A stretch of DNA of 64,000 nucleotides from Flavobacterium sinopsychrotolerans (GCF_900110375.1 NZ_FODN01000004.1:186001-250000), one strand, 5' to 3'. Shown: positions 44,973-54,304, counted from the first letter of the stretch. Translations and numbers: made by a program. Notes: a model not told the origin generated them from the letters alone.

Positions 44973-46043
44973 TTAAAACCAACGACGTTTTTTAAAATAG
45001 ACAATCATTCCTATTCCTATCAAAATCATAATAGCCATTACCGTATGGTAGCCGTATTCGCGCCTAAGTTCTGGCATATTCTCAAAATTCATTCCGTAAA
45101 CTCCCACGATAAAAGTAAGCGGAATAAATATTGCCGAAACGATGGTCAGCGTTTTCATTATCTCATTCATCTTATGGGTTTGTGCCGAAAAAAAGAAATT
45201 AGAAGCACTTTCCAATGAACCCATATCCGATTCAATTTGTTCCAAAAGCTCTAAACTCTTTTGATGTAATCGTGCAAAAAAGCTAAAATTTTCACTTTCT
45301 ATTGCATTAAAAACATTGTCATCTTTAATACTTTTTATGTTGTACAAAGATTCTCTTAACGGAATTATGGAACGCTTCAAAAAGTTAAAATTATCTCTGT
45401 GTTTTTCAATTTTTTCCAAAATTATGGGGTCAGCACTTTGCTTGGAAAGATTAATCAGTTCTTCTACTTTGTCTTCTTCATTTTCCAGGGTAATATAAAA
45501 ATTTTCCATAATGGCATCCAAAAGAATATACAAAAGATAGTCGGCTTTTTTTGTTCTTACAATACCTGAATGTGTTCTTAATCGTTCTCGAATGTGAGTA
45601 AAAAAGTCGCTTCTTTTTTCCTGAAAAGAAATTAGAACCCCATCTTTTATCAAAAAACTTATTTGCTCGACTGTTATATTATCTGAATCTCCTAAAGGCA
45701 AAAGTGATTTTATATTGAAAAATAAAACATCCGATAACTCCTCCACTTTAGTCCTTCTTGTCGTATTCAAAATATCGGCCAACATGAAATTGTCGATTTT
45801 GAAATAACTTCCAATAGACTTCATCAATTCTATGTTATTCAAACCATGTATATTCAGCCAATTATTCTTATGGACATTCATATATTTATCTAAATCTGAA
45901 ACCATAAAACCTTCATACTCTGTCAGATTTAAATTATCGTATACAAACAACTGCATTTCCGATTCGTTTTCTTTATGAATTCCCGTGTATTCCAGATTAT
46001 TGGGTTGGAGTTTTCTTCCTTTTTTGTATTTAATTTTTCTCAT
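44973..46043 (-). CDS. corA: magnesium/cobalt transporter CorA
   Basis: This is a 356-residue CorA channel. A large N-terminal cytoplasmic alpha/beta domain precedes a long stalk helix and two C-terminal transmembrane helices. The signature loop is YGMNFENMPEL (near 320-330). The short basic tail KKRRWF follows the last helix. It carries divalent cations inward down the membrane potential. It is a single gene, 54 bp upstream of pta on the same strand. Confidence 0.94.
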   Translation of the reverse strand: MRKIKYKKGRKLQPNNLEYTGIHKENESEMQLFVYDNLNLTEYEGFMVSDLDKYMNVHKNNWLNIHGLNNIELMKSIGSYFKIDNFMLADILNTTRRTKVEELSDVLFFNIKSLLPLGDSDNITVEQISFLIKDGVLISFQEKRSDFFTHIRERLRTHSGIVRTKKADYLLYILLDAIMENFYITLENEEDKVEELINLSKQSADPIILEKIEKHRDNFNFLKRSIIPLRESLYNIKSIKDDNVFNAIESENFSFFARLHQKSLELLEQIESDMGSLESASNFFFSAQTHKMNEIMKTLTIVSAIFIPLTFIVGVYGMNFENMPELRREYGYHTVMAIMILIGIGMIVYFKKRRWF

Positions 46044-46339
46044 TCAAAAATCATTTATAGAGTAATATTACGAAAAAGTTTTACAAAAGCCCCAATCCTT
46101 CTGGCTTTTGACATTTCGAAAAACAAAAATAGGTAGAAATAACAATCCCTTTTATGAGAAAAATCATGTAAGGATTATAAATCTGTAATTAATGAACGAT
46201 TGTTAATTATTGTTAATTATTTAAAATCGTTTTTTGAAATAATATGTTTTTAAAAATATATCAATAGATTTGAAAATTAATAGTGAATAAATAGAAGATT
46301 CTTTTAATTATTTACTAAAAACTTATTATTAACTATTAT

Positions 46340-48913
46340 ATGTTTAACCAAATGATCAAAAAAAACCTAACCTTATTTATTGTATTGCTGTTGATTTTTT
46401 CTGCCCAAGACACATTCGCACAAAGCCGAAAAAAAAGAAAAGCAGATAAAGATGCTATTGCAAAAGTGGATGCTAAAGCCGCTGATGCCAAAAAAGAACC
46501 CAAACCGTACAAAAAAGTAATTGATTCGAGTGCTGTTACACAAAGAGGATTAATCGATGTTCATAAAATAGACAACAAATACCTTTTTGAAATTCCAGAT
46601 TCTATTATAGGAAGCGAAATGATGACTATCACCCGATATTCTAAAACACCGGCCGGAGGAGGGATTTTTGGTGGAGAAGAAATCAACAGACAAGTGGTGC
46701 GTTGGGAAAAAGGTTTGAATAACAATATCTTATTGAGATCTATTACCTATGTTATTATGTCTCCGGATGAAGACAAACCAATGGCTCAAGCAGTCAAAAA
46801 TTCAACTTCAGATCCAATTATTGGAAATTATGATGTTCTGGCGTACAAAAAAGATGATGCTGGAAAAATCACAGGTTATGTAGTCGATTTATCCACTACT
46901 TTCGATGCTGATGTTCAAACTTTTTCTTTGGATCCAATTAAGAAACAATTATTAAACATTCAAACGTTTCAAAAAGACAGATCATTTATCTCAAAAGTAA
47001 GCAGTTTTCCAATAAACACTGAAATTAGAAGTGTAAAAACCTTTACGACAACACCACCGAAAATCAATACTACCCCAACACCAAAAATAGGAGTTGATTT
47101 ACCTTCTGCTTTAGATGCAGGCGTAATTACTGTAGAAATGAATACTTCTATGATTTTATTGCCAAAAAATCCGATGCGCAAAAGAGAATTTGATGCGCGT
47201 GTAGGGTATTTTGCAAACCAATATGGTGTATTTGAAGAAGAATCTCAAAAATCAGATACCAAAGTATTTGCGGTAAGATGGCGTTTAGAACCTAAATCTG
47301 CTGAAGATGCTCAAAAACAAAAAAAGGGTGAATTAATTGAGCCTTTGAAACCGATTGTATATTACATTGACCCGGCGACTCCTGAAAAATGGAAAAAATT
47401 TATCAAACAAGGTATTGACGATTGGCAAATTGCCTTTGAAAATGCAGGTTGGAAAAATGCCATTCGTGGAGAATATTGGCCAGAAAATGACCCTACAATG
47501 AGCTTGGAAGATGCTCGTTTTTCTGTTTTAAGATACTTCGCTGCTGAAATTCAAAATGCTTATGGTCCTAATGTTCACGATCCAAGGAGTGGTGAAATTT
47601 TGGAAAGCCACATTGGTTGGTATCATAATATCATGAGTCTTTTAAGAAATTGGTATTTGATTCAAACTGCAGCGGTTGATCCTGCTGCAAGATCTAAAAA
47701 GTTTGACGACAAATTAATGGGAGAATTAATCCGATTTGTTTCTTCTCATGAAGTAGGTCATACTTTAGGTTTACGTCATAATATGGGAGCAAGTTCTGCT
47801 ACTCCAGTTGAGAAACTAAGAGATAAAGAATACCAAGCGAAAAACGGACACACGTCTTCTATCATGGATTATGCACGTTTCAACTATGTTGCACAACCGG
47901 AAGATGACGTTACTACCTTATTTCCTAGAATTGGAGATTATGACAAGTGGGCTATTAAATGGGGATATTCTTATTTTGAAGACACTAAAAATGAAGCACA
48001 AGAGAAAGCTTTCTTGAATGAAATGACAAAAGAAGCGTATAAGAATAATCGTTTATGGTTCGGTACGGAATCCAGTCCTTATGATCCGAGATATCAAACG
48101 GAAGATATTGGTGATAATGCCATGAGAGCCTCTGAATACGGAATCAAAAACTTGAAAAGAATTTTGCCTAATTTATTAGAGTGGACTAAAGAAAATGGAG
48201 AAAGTTATGCTGAACTAGACGAACTTTACGGCGCACTTACAGGACAATTCAGAAGATATATGGGACATGTCACTAAAAATGTGGGAGGAATCTATGATTC
48301 GCCAAAAACGTATGACATGACCGGAAATCAATTTGAAGTAGTTCCAAAAAGTATTCAAAAAGACGCTGTGGCATTCTTGAATACTCAATTGTTCAACACT
48401 CCAAAATGGTTATTGGATCAAAATGTCCTTTCGAAAATTAACCCGGAAAGCGGTGTTGAAGCAATCAAAGGAATGCAAGATGCAACACTAACTAGCTTGT
48501 TAGCCGGTGACAGAATGGTTCGCCTTTTAGAAACCTCAACTGCTAGTAAAGACAATTATTCTGTAGACGAATTAATCAGTGATTTGAATAAAGGAATTTT
48601 CTCTGAATTAAAAAGCAATAGTTCTATTGATATGTATCGCAGAAACATTCAAAAATTGTATGTAGACAAGATGATTGGTATGCTAAAACCCGGTAATGCA
48701 GAAGTAAGATCGGTTCCGGTTGGTGTAACGTATGGTTTCAATACCAGAAGAGTGAATTTAGCACAAACGGATTTACCTTCTATTGCCAGAGGTCAATTGA
48801 ATTCTCTTAAAAATGATTTAAAAATGTCTTCAGCTAGAATGTCAGACCGAATGAGTAAATATCATGTACTCGATTTGATTTCTAGAATTGGTGAAGCTTT
48901 AGATCCAAAATAA
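46340..48913 (+). CDS. zinc-dependent metalloprotease (DUF5117/DUF4953 type)
   Basis: This is an 857-residue secreted protein. The signal peptide (to about residue 28, ending TFAQ) may start at M1 or at M5 (MIKKNLTLF). A DUF5118/DUF5117-like N-terminal region (to about 330) precedes a metzincin-like catalytic domain. It holds the zinc motif SSHEVGHTLGLRHN near 470, with a third His after Gly-Leu-Arg, and a Met-turn-like SSIMDYARFNYV (near 513). Related proteins are common secreted peptidases in Bacteroidota. No C-terminal T9SS sorting domain is visible. Confidence 0.9.
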   Translation: MFNQMIKKNLTLFIVLLLIFSAQDTFAQSRKKRKADKDAIAKVDAKAADAKKEPKPYKKVIDSSAVTQRGLIDVHKIDNKYLFEIPDSIIGSEMMTITRYSKTPAGGGIFGGEEINRQVVRWEKGLNNNILLRSITYVIMSPDEDKPMAQAVKNSTSDPIIGNYDVLAYKKDDAGKITGYVVDLSTTFDADVQTFSLDPIKKQLLNIQTFQKDRSFISKVSSFPINTEIRSVKTFTTTPPKINTTPTPKIGVDLPSALDAGVITVEMNTSMILLPKNPMRKREFDARVGYFANQYGVFEEESQKSDTKVFAVRWRLEPKSAEDAQKQKKGELIEPLKPIVYYIDPATPEKWKKFIKQGIDDWQIAFENAGWKNAIRGEYWPENDPTMSLEDARFSVLRYFAAEIQNAYGPNVHDPRSGEILESHIGWYHNIMSLLRNWYLIQTAAVDPAARSKKFDDKLMGELIRFVSSHEVGHTLGLRHNMGASSATPVEKLRDKEYQAKNGHTSSIMDYARFNYVAQPEDDVTTLFPRIGDYDKWAIKWGYSYFEDTKNEAQEKAFLNEMTKEAYKNNRLWFGTESSPYDPRYQTEDIGDNAMRASEYGIKNLKRILPNLLEWTKENGESYAELDELYGALTGQFRRYMGHVTKNVGGIYDSPKTYDMTGNQFEVVPKSIQKDAVAFLNTQLFNTPKWLLDQNVLSKINPESGVEAIKGMQDATLTSLLAGDRMVRLLETSTASKDNYSVDELISDLNKGIFSELKSNSSIDMYRRNIQKLYVDKMIGMLKPGNAEVRSVPVGVTYGFNTRRVNLAQTDLPSIARGQLNSLKNDLKMSSARMSDRMSKYHVLDLISRIGEALDPK

Positions 48914-48917
48914 TAAT

Positions 48918-48959
48918 AAAAAAGGGAAAATGTTTTAAGAACATTTTCCCTTTTTTTTT
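48918..48959 (+). terminator. strong intrinsic terminator
   Basis: AAAAAAGGGAAAATGTT pairs with AACATTTTCCCTTTTTT across 5 nt and continues as a T run, 5 bp after the metalloprotease stop. Confidence 0.93.
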
Positions 48960-48995
48960 GTGATGTGTTTGATGTGGTTTCAACGTGAATAAACA

Positions 48996-49073
48996 CATTT
49001 ATAGAATACACATTATTCTATAAATGCACGGTGGAGAGACGCATATTGTAAATACGCACTGCAGTGCGTCTCT
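48996..49073. repeat. cluster of two strong palindromes
   Basis: First, a perfect 13-bp stem (48996-49008 with 49014-49026, loop CACAT). Second, AGAGACGCA (49035-49043) with TGCGTCTCT (49065-49073), which encloses a 16-bp perfect palindrome ACGCACTGCAGTGCGT (49054-49069). The GAGACG...CGTCTC element resembles the GACGGAC...GTCCGTC elements at 51006-51023 and 52211-52227. No gene is here; a short ORF over this stretch is made of repeats. Confidence 0.75.
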
Positions 49074-49149
49074 ACGTAATAAATTAATAATAACAAAACC
49101 CGACTTGTTTCAAAAACAGGTTGGGCATTTTGTTAGCTATAATTCCATA

Positions 49150-49182
49150 AAAAAAACCGAACTATCACTAGTCCGGTTTTTA
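49150..49182. terminator. bidirectional terminator downstream of the rhodopsin gene
   Basis: AAAAAACCG-ACT pairs with AGT-CGGTTTTT around a short loop with one mismatch. A and T runs on both sides let it work on both strands. It lies 32 bp after the rhodopsin stop. Confidence 0.85.
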
Positions 49183-49214
49183 AATCAAATATTAAAAAAA
49201 AATAATAAAAGTAA

Positions 49215-49940
49215 TTAATCTTTAGACGATTTTACGGCTAAACTGTAGATTACCAATCCAAAACCAATTTTGTTAATCGCATCTGCAATGTTGTAGGCCA
49301 CGTCAATATTACCAGCTGGTATAAATCCGTTGTACCATCCTGATGTGCCCATCATATATCCTAATGGATAGATTGACCATCCAACAAGAACAAACCAGCA
49401 TAAGATTTTGTGTGCTTTTTGAATTTCTCCACCAGCTGATGCAGCTAATTTCGCAGCTTCACCTAACCAAATCTCGTACACAATTGCAAAGTAAGCTAAT
49501 CCAGAAATGAACCCCCATAAAGCAGCGCTTTCTGGTGCAATAACTTCACCAATATAACCTGTTACTAACATGATTACTGAATAGATAATCATTTTCCATA
49601 ATAAGGACTGTTTTGCTCCAGCTACCTTTAGTATTAGGTAAAATTCTAAACACATTAACGGCACCGTTAGCACCCAGTCAACGTAACGAAAGAAAGTTGG
49701 TGACTCCCCAAAAGAAGCCCAATAATCTCTCATGTAGAAATAATGTACAGCAGCAATAAAAGTGATTAATCCTGACACCAATACTGAAGTACGCCACTTT
49801 TTATCAAACTGGCTTAAGGATAAAAAGAAAAATGCTGAAGCGGCCATCATTGCCATACAGCCTACAAAAAAAGTAAACCCAACGTAATCAGTTGGCAACA
49901 TTTTCCCAACTAATCCTGAAATAAACATAAAATTTGTCAT
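49215..49940 (-). CDS. proteorhodopsin, light-driven proton pump
   Basis: This is a 241-residue seven-helix microbial rhodopsin. Numbering against green proteorhodopsin (offset 9): H66 (H75), R85 (R94), D88 (D97, Schiff-base acceptor), T92 (T101), M96 (L105, spectral tuning) and E99 (E108, donor). K224 is the retinal lysine (K231). The D-T-E triad indicates a proton pump, not a sodium pump (NDQ) or chloride pump. Met at the tuning site is typical of green-absorbing flavobacterial forms. G143 replaces Phe152, the position that opens the fenestration used for carotenoid antennas in xanthorhodopsin. It diverges from blh. Confidence 0.96.
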   Translation of the reverse strand: MTNFMFISGLVGKMLPTDYVGFTFFVGCMAMMAASAFFFLSLSQFDKKWRTSVLVSGLITFIAAVHYFYMRDYWASFGESPTFFRYVDWVLTVPLMCLEFYLILKVAGAKQSLLWKMIIYSVIMLVTGYIGEVIAPESAALWGFISGLAYFAIVYEIWLGEAAKLAASAGGEIQKAHKILCWFVLVGWSIYPLGYMMGTSGWYNGFIPAGNIDVAYNIADAINKIGFGLVIYSLAVKSSKD

Positions 49941-49971
49941 AAATAATTATTTTAATGGTTTTTTGTTCAAT

Positions 49972-49979
49972 CAAATATA
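49972..49979 (-). promoter_or_regulatory. proteorhodopsin -7 element
   Basis: On the minus strand this reads TATATTTG, a perfect TAnnTTTG, 31 nt before the ATG at 49940. The 111-bp region up to blh holds both divergent promoters. Confidence 0.6.
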
Positions 49980-50051
49980 GCAAAAGTTAAACAATAAAAA
50001 ATCATTTTTGTTTAATATTTTTTAACTAATTTTAAACATTAATTAAATTTC

Positions 50052-50981
50052 ATGAAAAATTATTCAAATATTGCAATTGTAGCAAGCTTTTTCGGGTTAT
50101 GGATGGATTCATTTCTTTCGACTCAACTTCAGATAGTTTTAGGTTTCTTCTTGATTTTTACTTTTGGAATATTACATGGTGCAAACGATTTACTTCTAAT
50201 TCAAAATATTAAAACCGTAAAACAGTCCAATTCCTGGTTTAAAATACTCGGATATTATTTAGTAGTGGTTTTAACAGGTGCCTTTCTGTTTTATACAATT
50301 CCGCAAGTGGCGTTACTATTATTCATACTTGTAAGCGCCTATCATTTTGGCGAACAGCAATGGCAAGATCTACAACATGACTTTCCCAAATGGCTGGTAA
50401 TAATATTCCAATTTATATATGGATTAGTTATTCTTCTTTTACTGTTTAATTTTCACTTGATTGAAGTGCAAAATATCATTTTAAACATTGCAAATATCAG
50501 CATTTTTGATAGTTACTTTACCATTATACTGCAGGTTTCAGGAATTATTTTTATTAGCTTAAGCGCATATTTGTATTGGAAATCAGAAAATATCAGAAAA
50601 AAACTAATTTTAGAATTCTTTTATTTGGTTCTATTTGCAATCCTCTTTAAGTCTTCCAGTCTGATATGGGGATTTGCCATTTATTTTGTTTTATGGCACA
50701 GCATTCCTTCAATAATTGACCAAATTAAATTTTTGAATGGTTCCTTTTCAATAAAATATTTTTTTGCCTATTGTAAAGCGGCAGGGATTTATTGGTTACT
50801 ATCTATAGTAGGAATTACACTGATCTATTATATATGTAAAGAGGAACAATTGTTTAATGCTTTGTTTTTCTCCTTTTTGGCCGCCATAACCTTTCCACAT
50901 GCGGTAGTAATTACAAACATGTTTGGCACAAAACAGCCTAAAAAAATAGAAACGCATAAAAAAACCGTTTACCAACGGTGA
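50052..50981 (+). CDS. blh: Brp/Blh family beta-carotene 15,15'-dioxygenase
   Basis: This is a 309-residue membrane enzyme that splits beta-carotene into two retinals, the chromophore of the adjacent rhodopsin. The four conserved iron-ligand histidines are in GILHGANDLLL (near 43), SAYHFGEQQW (near 98), VLWHSIPSII (near 218) and FPHAVVITNMFG (near 282). There are about eight hydrophobic helices. The last nine or so codons and the stop (50955-50981) are written in sequence duplicated from the dnaK terminator, so the native C-terminus was probably altered by that rearrangement. The conserved histidines are unaffected. beta-Carotene genes are not in the window. Confidence 0.94.
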   Translation: MKNYSNIAIVASFFGLWMDSFLSTQLQIVLGFFLIFTFGILHGANDLLLIQNIKTVKQSNSWFKILGYYLVVVLTGAFLFYTIPQVALLLFILVSAYHFGEQQWQDLQHDFPKWLVIIFQFIYGLVILLLLFNFHLIEVQNIILNIANISIFDSYFTIILQVSGIIFISLSAYLYWKSENIRKKLILEFFYLVLFAILFKSSSLIWGFAIYFVLWHSIPSIIDQIKFLNGSFSIKYFFAYCKAAGIYWLLSIVGITLIYYICKEEQLFNALFFSFLAAITFPHAVVITNMFGTKQPKKIETHKKTVYQR

Positions 50982-50989
50982 ACGGTTTT
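50957..50989. terminator. duplicated dnaK terminator at the end of blh
   Basis: AAAACCGTT (50961-50969) pairs with AACGGTTTT (50981-50989). The blh TGA (50979-50981) is inside it. It is a near copy of the dnaK terminator at 52161-52193. On the minus strand a T run follows the stem. Confidence 0.8.
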
Positions 50990-51037
50990 CTATATTAACA
51001 ATAAAGACGGACAACAGTCCGTCTCTTCGGGGAATTA

Positions 51038-51427
51038 TTATTTTACATCTTCGAATTCAACTTCTTCAACATTGTCTCCTTGAGCAGCATCCCCATGAGG
51101 TTGTGCTTCTCCTTAACCTTATTCTCCTTAAACACACATCGCTTCAGTTGCTTTTTTCCAAGCAGCGTTGATGTTATCAAAAACCATTTGAATTGCAGGA
51201 ATGTCTAGAGATTGAGCCATTCTCAATTCAATCAATGCATATGCTACAGCGACTTTGTTTTCATCAGATAATTTAGACCCTAATTCATTCAATTGAGTTT
51301 CAGTTTGGAAAATCATTCCGTCCGCTTCGTTCAATTTTTCTGTTCTTTCTCTTAAAAGTTTGTCAGAATCAGCATTAGCTTCTGCCTCTTTTTTCATTCT
51401 TACGATTTCTTCAGCTGCTAAACCCGA
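51038..51427 (-). pseudogene. decayed duplicate of the dnaK 3' end
   Basis: This segment matches DnaK residues about 499-628 and its 3' flank, with roughly 90 percent nucleotide identity by eye. The frame stays open over the whole length except for three stops near the C-terminus, all at CAA codons changed to TAA (C to T) within the AQGEQGQGE stretch. One codon (CAC) is deleted in frame. Tyr and Ala just before the stops are changed to Cys and Val, the latter also by C to T. Homology begins inside the hairpin that ends the neighbouring secreted-protein gene (51421-51451). There is no start region, so it is probably not expressed as a useful protein. Confidence 0.88.
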
Positions 51428-51451
51428 CTCATTTCTGAAAAGAATCGGGCT
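51421..51451 (-). terminator. terminator-like hairpin at the duplication boundary
   Basis: On the minus strand, AGCCCGATTC and GAGTCGGGTT form a 10-bp stem with two G-U pairs and an 11-nt loop, 21 bp after the stop of the secreted-protein gene. The 3' arm runs into the dnaK-derived sequence, so its original T run may have been lost at the junction. Confidence 0.6.
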
Positions 51452-51471
51452 AAATTTTAAAACTAAACTTA

Positions 51472-52071
51472 TTATTTTTTCTTAGATGGTCCGGCAGAAG
51501 CGAATACAAACTTTTTATCCGCAGGAACGTAAATCATTTTATTTTCCTTTGCTTTATTTTTCAATACCACATCTCCTGATTTGTTTACGATACATTCAAA
51601 ACCTTCATTTCGAATTCGGTCTATTGTTTCAGAAACCGTTTGCTTGTCATCCAAAAAATGTATTTCAGTTATTTTTGTAGTTGTTTGTTCATTTGTCAGC
51701 ACTTTTGTTTTAGAAGTTATGTCACAAATTACAGAAACGGTAGTCACTGCAGCCTCTGTTTTTAATTTGCTTTGCGCCGTCTTTTTTTCCTGCCACGTTA
51801 TTTTATGCAAAGAAGTTCCTTTGGTCGTAAAGGGTTCAATTTTACATTCTAATGGCAACTTATCTACCTCAAAAATTTTCAATAAAATCGTGTCTTTTTT
51901 GGCTCCTTTATTCGTGATAAAAAAATAAAATTTATTCTTAATCATTTCCGCAGAAACATTATCTGATTTTGCAAAAACGGATGAAGCTGTTAATTTTTTG
52001 GCTTTGTTGCTCTGACTGAAAAGAGCCGTACAACAAAATGCCATAACAAGAAGTAATATTGTTTTTTTCAT
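51472..52071 (-). CDS. secreted protein of unknown function between dnaK and its duplicate
   Basis: This is a 199-residue protein with a signal peptide (MKKTILLLVMAFCCTALFSQ). I recognise no domain. It is Lys/Thr-rich with predicted strands and ends VPADKKFVFASAGPSKKK. The frame is open to 52218, but the upstream codons only translate the dnaK terminator region, so the ATG at 52071 is used. It lies between two direct repeats: the dnaK 3' end with terminator (52153-52627) and its copy (50957-51427). It may have been part of the duplicated unit. Confidence 0.72.
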   Translation of the reverse strand: MKKTILLLVMAFCCTALFSQSNKAKKLTASSVFAKSDNVSAEMIKNKFYFFITNKGAKKDTILLKIFEVDKLPLECKIEPFTTKGTSLHKITWQEKKTAQSKLKTEAAVTTVSVICDITSKTKVLTNEQTTTKITEIHFLDDKQTVSETIDRIRNEGFECIVNKSGDVVLKNKAKENKMIYVPADKKFVFASAGPSKKK

Positions 52072-52160
52072 AATTGCTTTCGATTTCAAAGAGATTGAAA
52101 AGTACAATAATATTTGATACAAAATAGGCGCATCCATTTTAAAAAAAAAATAAATTCCAT

Positions 52161-52193
52161 AAAAAAAACCGTTCACCAATGGCGAACGGTTTT
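52161..52193 (-). terminator. dnaK terminator
   Basis: On the minus strand, AAAACCGTTC pairs with GAACGGTTTT across 9 nt and is followed by eight T. A GACGGAC-type palindrome (52211-52228) lies between it and the dnaK stop. Confidence 0.88.
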
Positions 52194-52241
52194 CTAAATC
52201 AACAATAAAAACGGACAACAGTCCGTCTCTACGGGAAATTA

Positions 52242-54128
52242 TTATTTTACTTCTTCGAATTCAACGTCTTCAACATTGTCTCCTTGAGCAGCATCCCCTT
52301 GAGGTTGTGCTTCACCTTGACCTTGTTCTCCTTGAGCATACATCGCTTCAGTTGCTTTTTTCCAAGCAGCGTTGATGTTGTCAAGAGCCGTTTGAATTGC
52401 AGGAATGTCTTGAGATTGGTGCGCCATTCTCAATTCAGTTAATGCATATTCTACAGCAACTTTGTTTTCATCAGATAATTTAGAACCTAATTCTTTCAAT
52501 TGAGTTTCAGTTTGGAAGATCATTCCGTCAGCTTCGTTCAATTTTTCTGCTCTTTCTCTTAAAAGTTTGTCAGAATCAGCATTAGCTTCTGCATCTTTTT
52601 TCATTCTTTCGATTTCTTCAGCTGTTAATCCAGAAGAAGCTTCGATACGAATATCGTGAGATTTTCCAGTTCCTTTGTCAGTTGCCGAAACTTTGATGAT
52701 ACCATTAGCATCAATATCAAAAGTTACTTCAATTTGTGGAACACCTCTTGGAGCTGGTGGAATACCATCTAAATGGAAACGACCGATAGTTTTGTTGTCA
52801 ACTGCCATAGCTCTGTCTCCTTGTAAAACGTGGATTTCAACTGTTGGTTGAGAATCTGCAGCTGTAGAGAAAACTTGAGATTTTTTAGTTGGAATAGTTG
52901 TGTTAGACTCAATTAATTTAGTCAAAACACCACCCATAGTTTCGATACCTAAAGATAAAGGTGTAACGTCAAGTAACAATACATCTTTTACATCTCCAGA
53001 AAGAACTCCACCTTGAATAGCTGCTCCAATTGCAACAACCTCATCAGGGTTAACTCCTTTAGACGCTTTTTTACCAAAGAATTTTTCAACCTCTTCAGCA
53101 ATTCTTGGCATACGAGTAGAACCACCCACCAAGATAACTTCGTCAATATCAGAAACAGTTAAACCTGCATCTTTCAACGCTTTAGCAACTGGTGCCATAG
53201 AACGTTTTACTAATGAATCAGTTAATTTTTCAAATTGAGCTCTAGTTAATTTTTTAACTAAGTGTTTTGGTCCTGAAGCCGTAGCAGTTACGTATGGCAA
53301 GTTGATTTCAGTTTCAGCAGAAGAAGACAATTCAATTTTTGCTTTCTCAGCAGCTTCTTTCAAACGTTGCAATGACATTGGATCAAGACGTAAGTCAATA
53401 CCTTCTTCAGCTTTAAATTCGTCAGCTAACCAGTCAATAATTTCGTGGTCAAAATCATCTCCACCTAAGTGAGTATCACCATTTGTAGACAATACTTCGA
53501 AAACTCCGTCTCCTAATTCAAGAACAGAAATATCAAATGTACCTCCACCTAAATCGTAAACAGCAATTTTTTGATCTTTACCTTTTTTATCCAAACCGTA
53601 AGCAAGTGCAGCTGCAGTTGGTTCGTTGATAATACGCATTACTTTAAGACCTGCAATTTCACCCGCTTCTTTCGTAGCTTGACGTTGTGCATCATTAAAG
53701 TAAGCTGGAACAGTAATAACTGCTTCAGTAACAGTTTGACCTAAATAGTCTTCAGCTGTTTTTTTCATTTTTTGAAGTGTCATAGCTGACAATTCCTGAG
53801 CTGTGTATAAACGACCATCAATATCCACACGTGGTGTATTGTTGTCCCCTTTTACTACTGAATAAGAAACTCTCTTTGCTTCAGCTGTAATTTCTGAAAA
53901 AGAGTGACCCATAAAACGTTTGATAGAAGCAATAGTCTTAGTTGGATTAGTTACCGCTTGTCTTTTAGCAGGATCTCCTACTTTAATTTCTCCACCTTCA
54001 ACAAAAGCGATGATAGATGGTGTTGTTCTTTTTCCTTCTGCATTAGGAATAACAACTGCTTCATTACCTTCCATTACAGAAACACAAGAGTTGGTCGTAC
54101 CTAAATCAATTCCGATTATTTTACCCAT
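52242..54128 (-). CDS. dnaK: molecular chaperone DnaK (Hsp70)
   Basis: This is a 628-residue Hsp70. The ATPase domain starts [20 protein letters not shown]. It has [29 protein letters not shown] and [10 protein letters not shown]. The linker [16 protein letters not shown] leads to the substrate-binding domain and helical lid, ending EDVEFEEVK. The Gln/Gly-rich tail ([18 protein letters not shown]) is the part that decayed in the duplicate. dnaJ and grpE are not adjacent. No heat-shock operator such as CIRCE was seen upstream. Confidence 0.98.
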   Translation of the reverse strand: MGKIIGIDLGTTNSCVSVMEGNEAVVIPNAEGKRTTPSIIAFVEGGEIKVGDPAKRQAVTNPTKTIASIKRFMGHSFSEITAEAKRVSYSVVKGDNNTPRVDIDGRLYTAQELSAMTLQKMKKTAEDYLGQTVTEAVITVPAYFNDAQRQATKEAGEIAGLKVMRIINEPTAAALAYGLDKKGKDQKIAVYDLGGGTFDISVLELGDGVFEVLSTNGDTHLGGDDFDHEIIDWLADEFKAEEGIDLRLDPMSLQRLKEAAEKAKIELSSSAETEINLPYVTATASGPKHLVKKLTRAQFEKLTDSLVKRSMAPVAKALKDAGLTVSDIDEVILVGGSTRMPRIAEEVEKFFGKKASKGVNPDEVVAIGAAIQGGVLSGDVKDVLLLDVTPLSLGIETMGGVLTKLIESNTTIPTKKSQVFSTAADSQPTVEIHVLQGDRAMAVDNKTIGRFHLDGIPPAPRGVPQIEVTFDIDANGIIKVSATDKGTGKSHDIRIEASSGLTAEEIERMKKDAEANADSDKLLRERAEKLNEADGMIFQTETQLKELGSKLSDENKVAVEYALTELRMAHQSQDIPAIQTALDNINAAWKKATEAMYAQGEQGQGEAQPQGDAAQGDNVEDVEFEEVK

Positions 54129-54304
54129 TTTTAATATATTTAATTTTATTGTATACTTGTTTTAATGACTCGAAGTCGATAAGTCAATCTTTGTGCCAAT
54201 ACAAAACCAACTATTAAATTGTCAGTTTATGTTAAAATTGGCGTAAAAAAATCTGACAAGATGACATTTCAGAGGGTTTGTCATTCTGGCGGAAGTCGGA
54301 ATCT

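Noticed and set aside
49024..49218. 64-codon ORF downstream of the metalloprotease
   Set aside because: It is made of palindromes and the rhodopsin terminator.
49215..49940. Sodium- or chloride-pumping rhodopsin
   Set aside because: The motif is D-T-E rather than N-D-Q or N-T-Q, so a proton pump is the best reading.
50799..51014. 71-codon minus-strand ORF opposite the end of blh
   Set aside because: It only translates the duplicated dnaK terminator and the reverse of blh; the same first residues recur upstream of the real start of the 51472-52071 gene.
52072..52218. 49-codon N-terminal extension of the secreted protein next to dnaK
   Set aside because: The codons run through the dnaK terminator, and a clear signal peptide starts at 52071.
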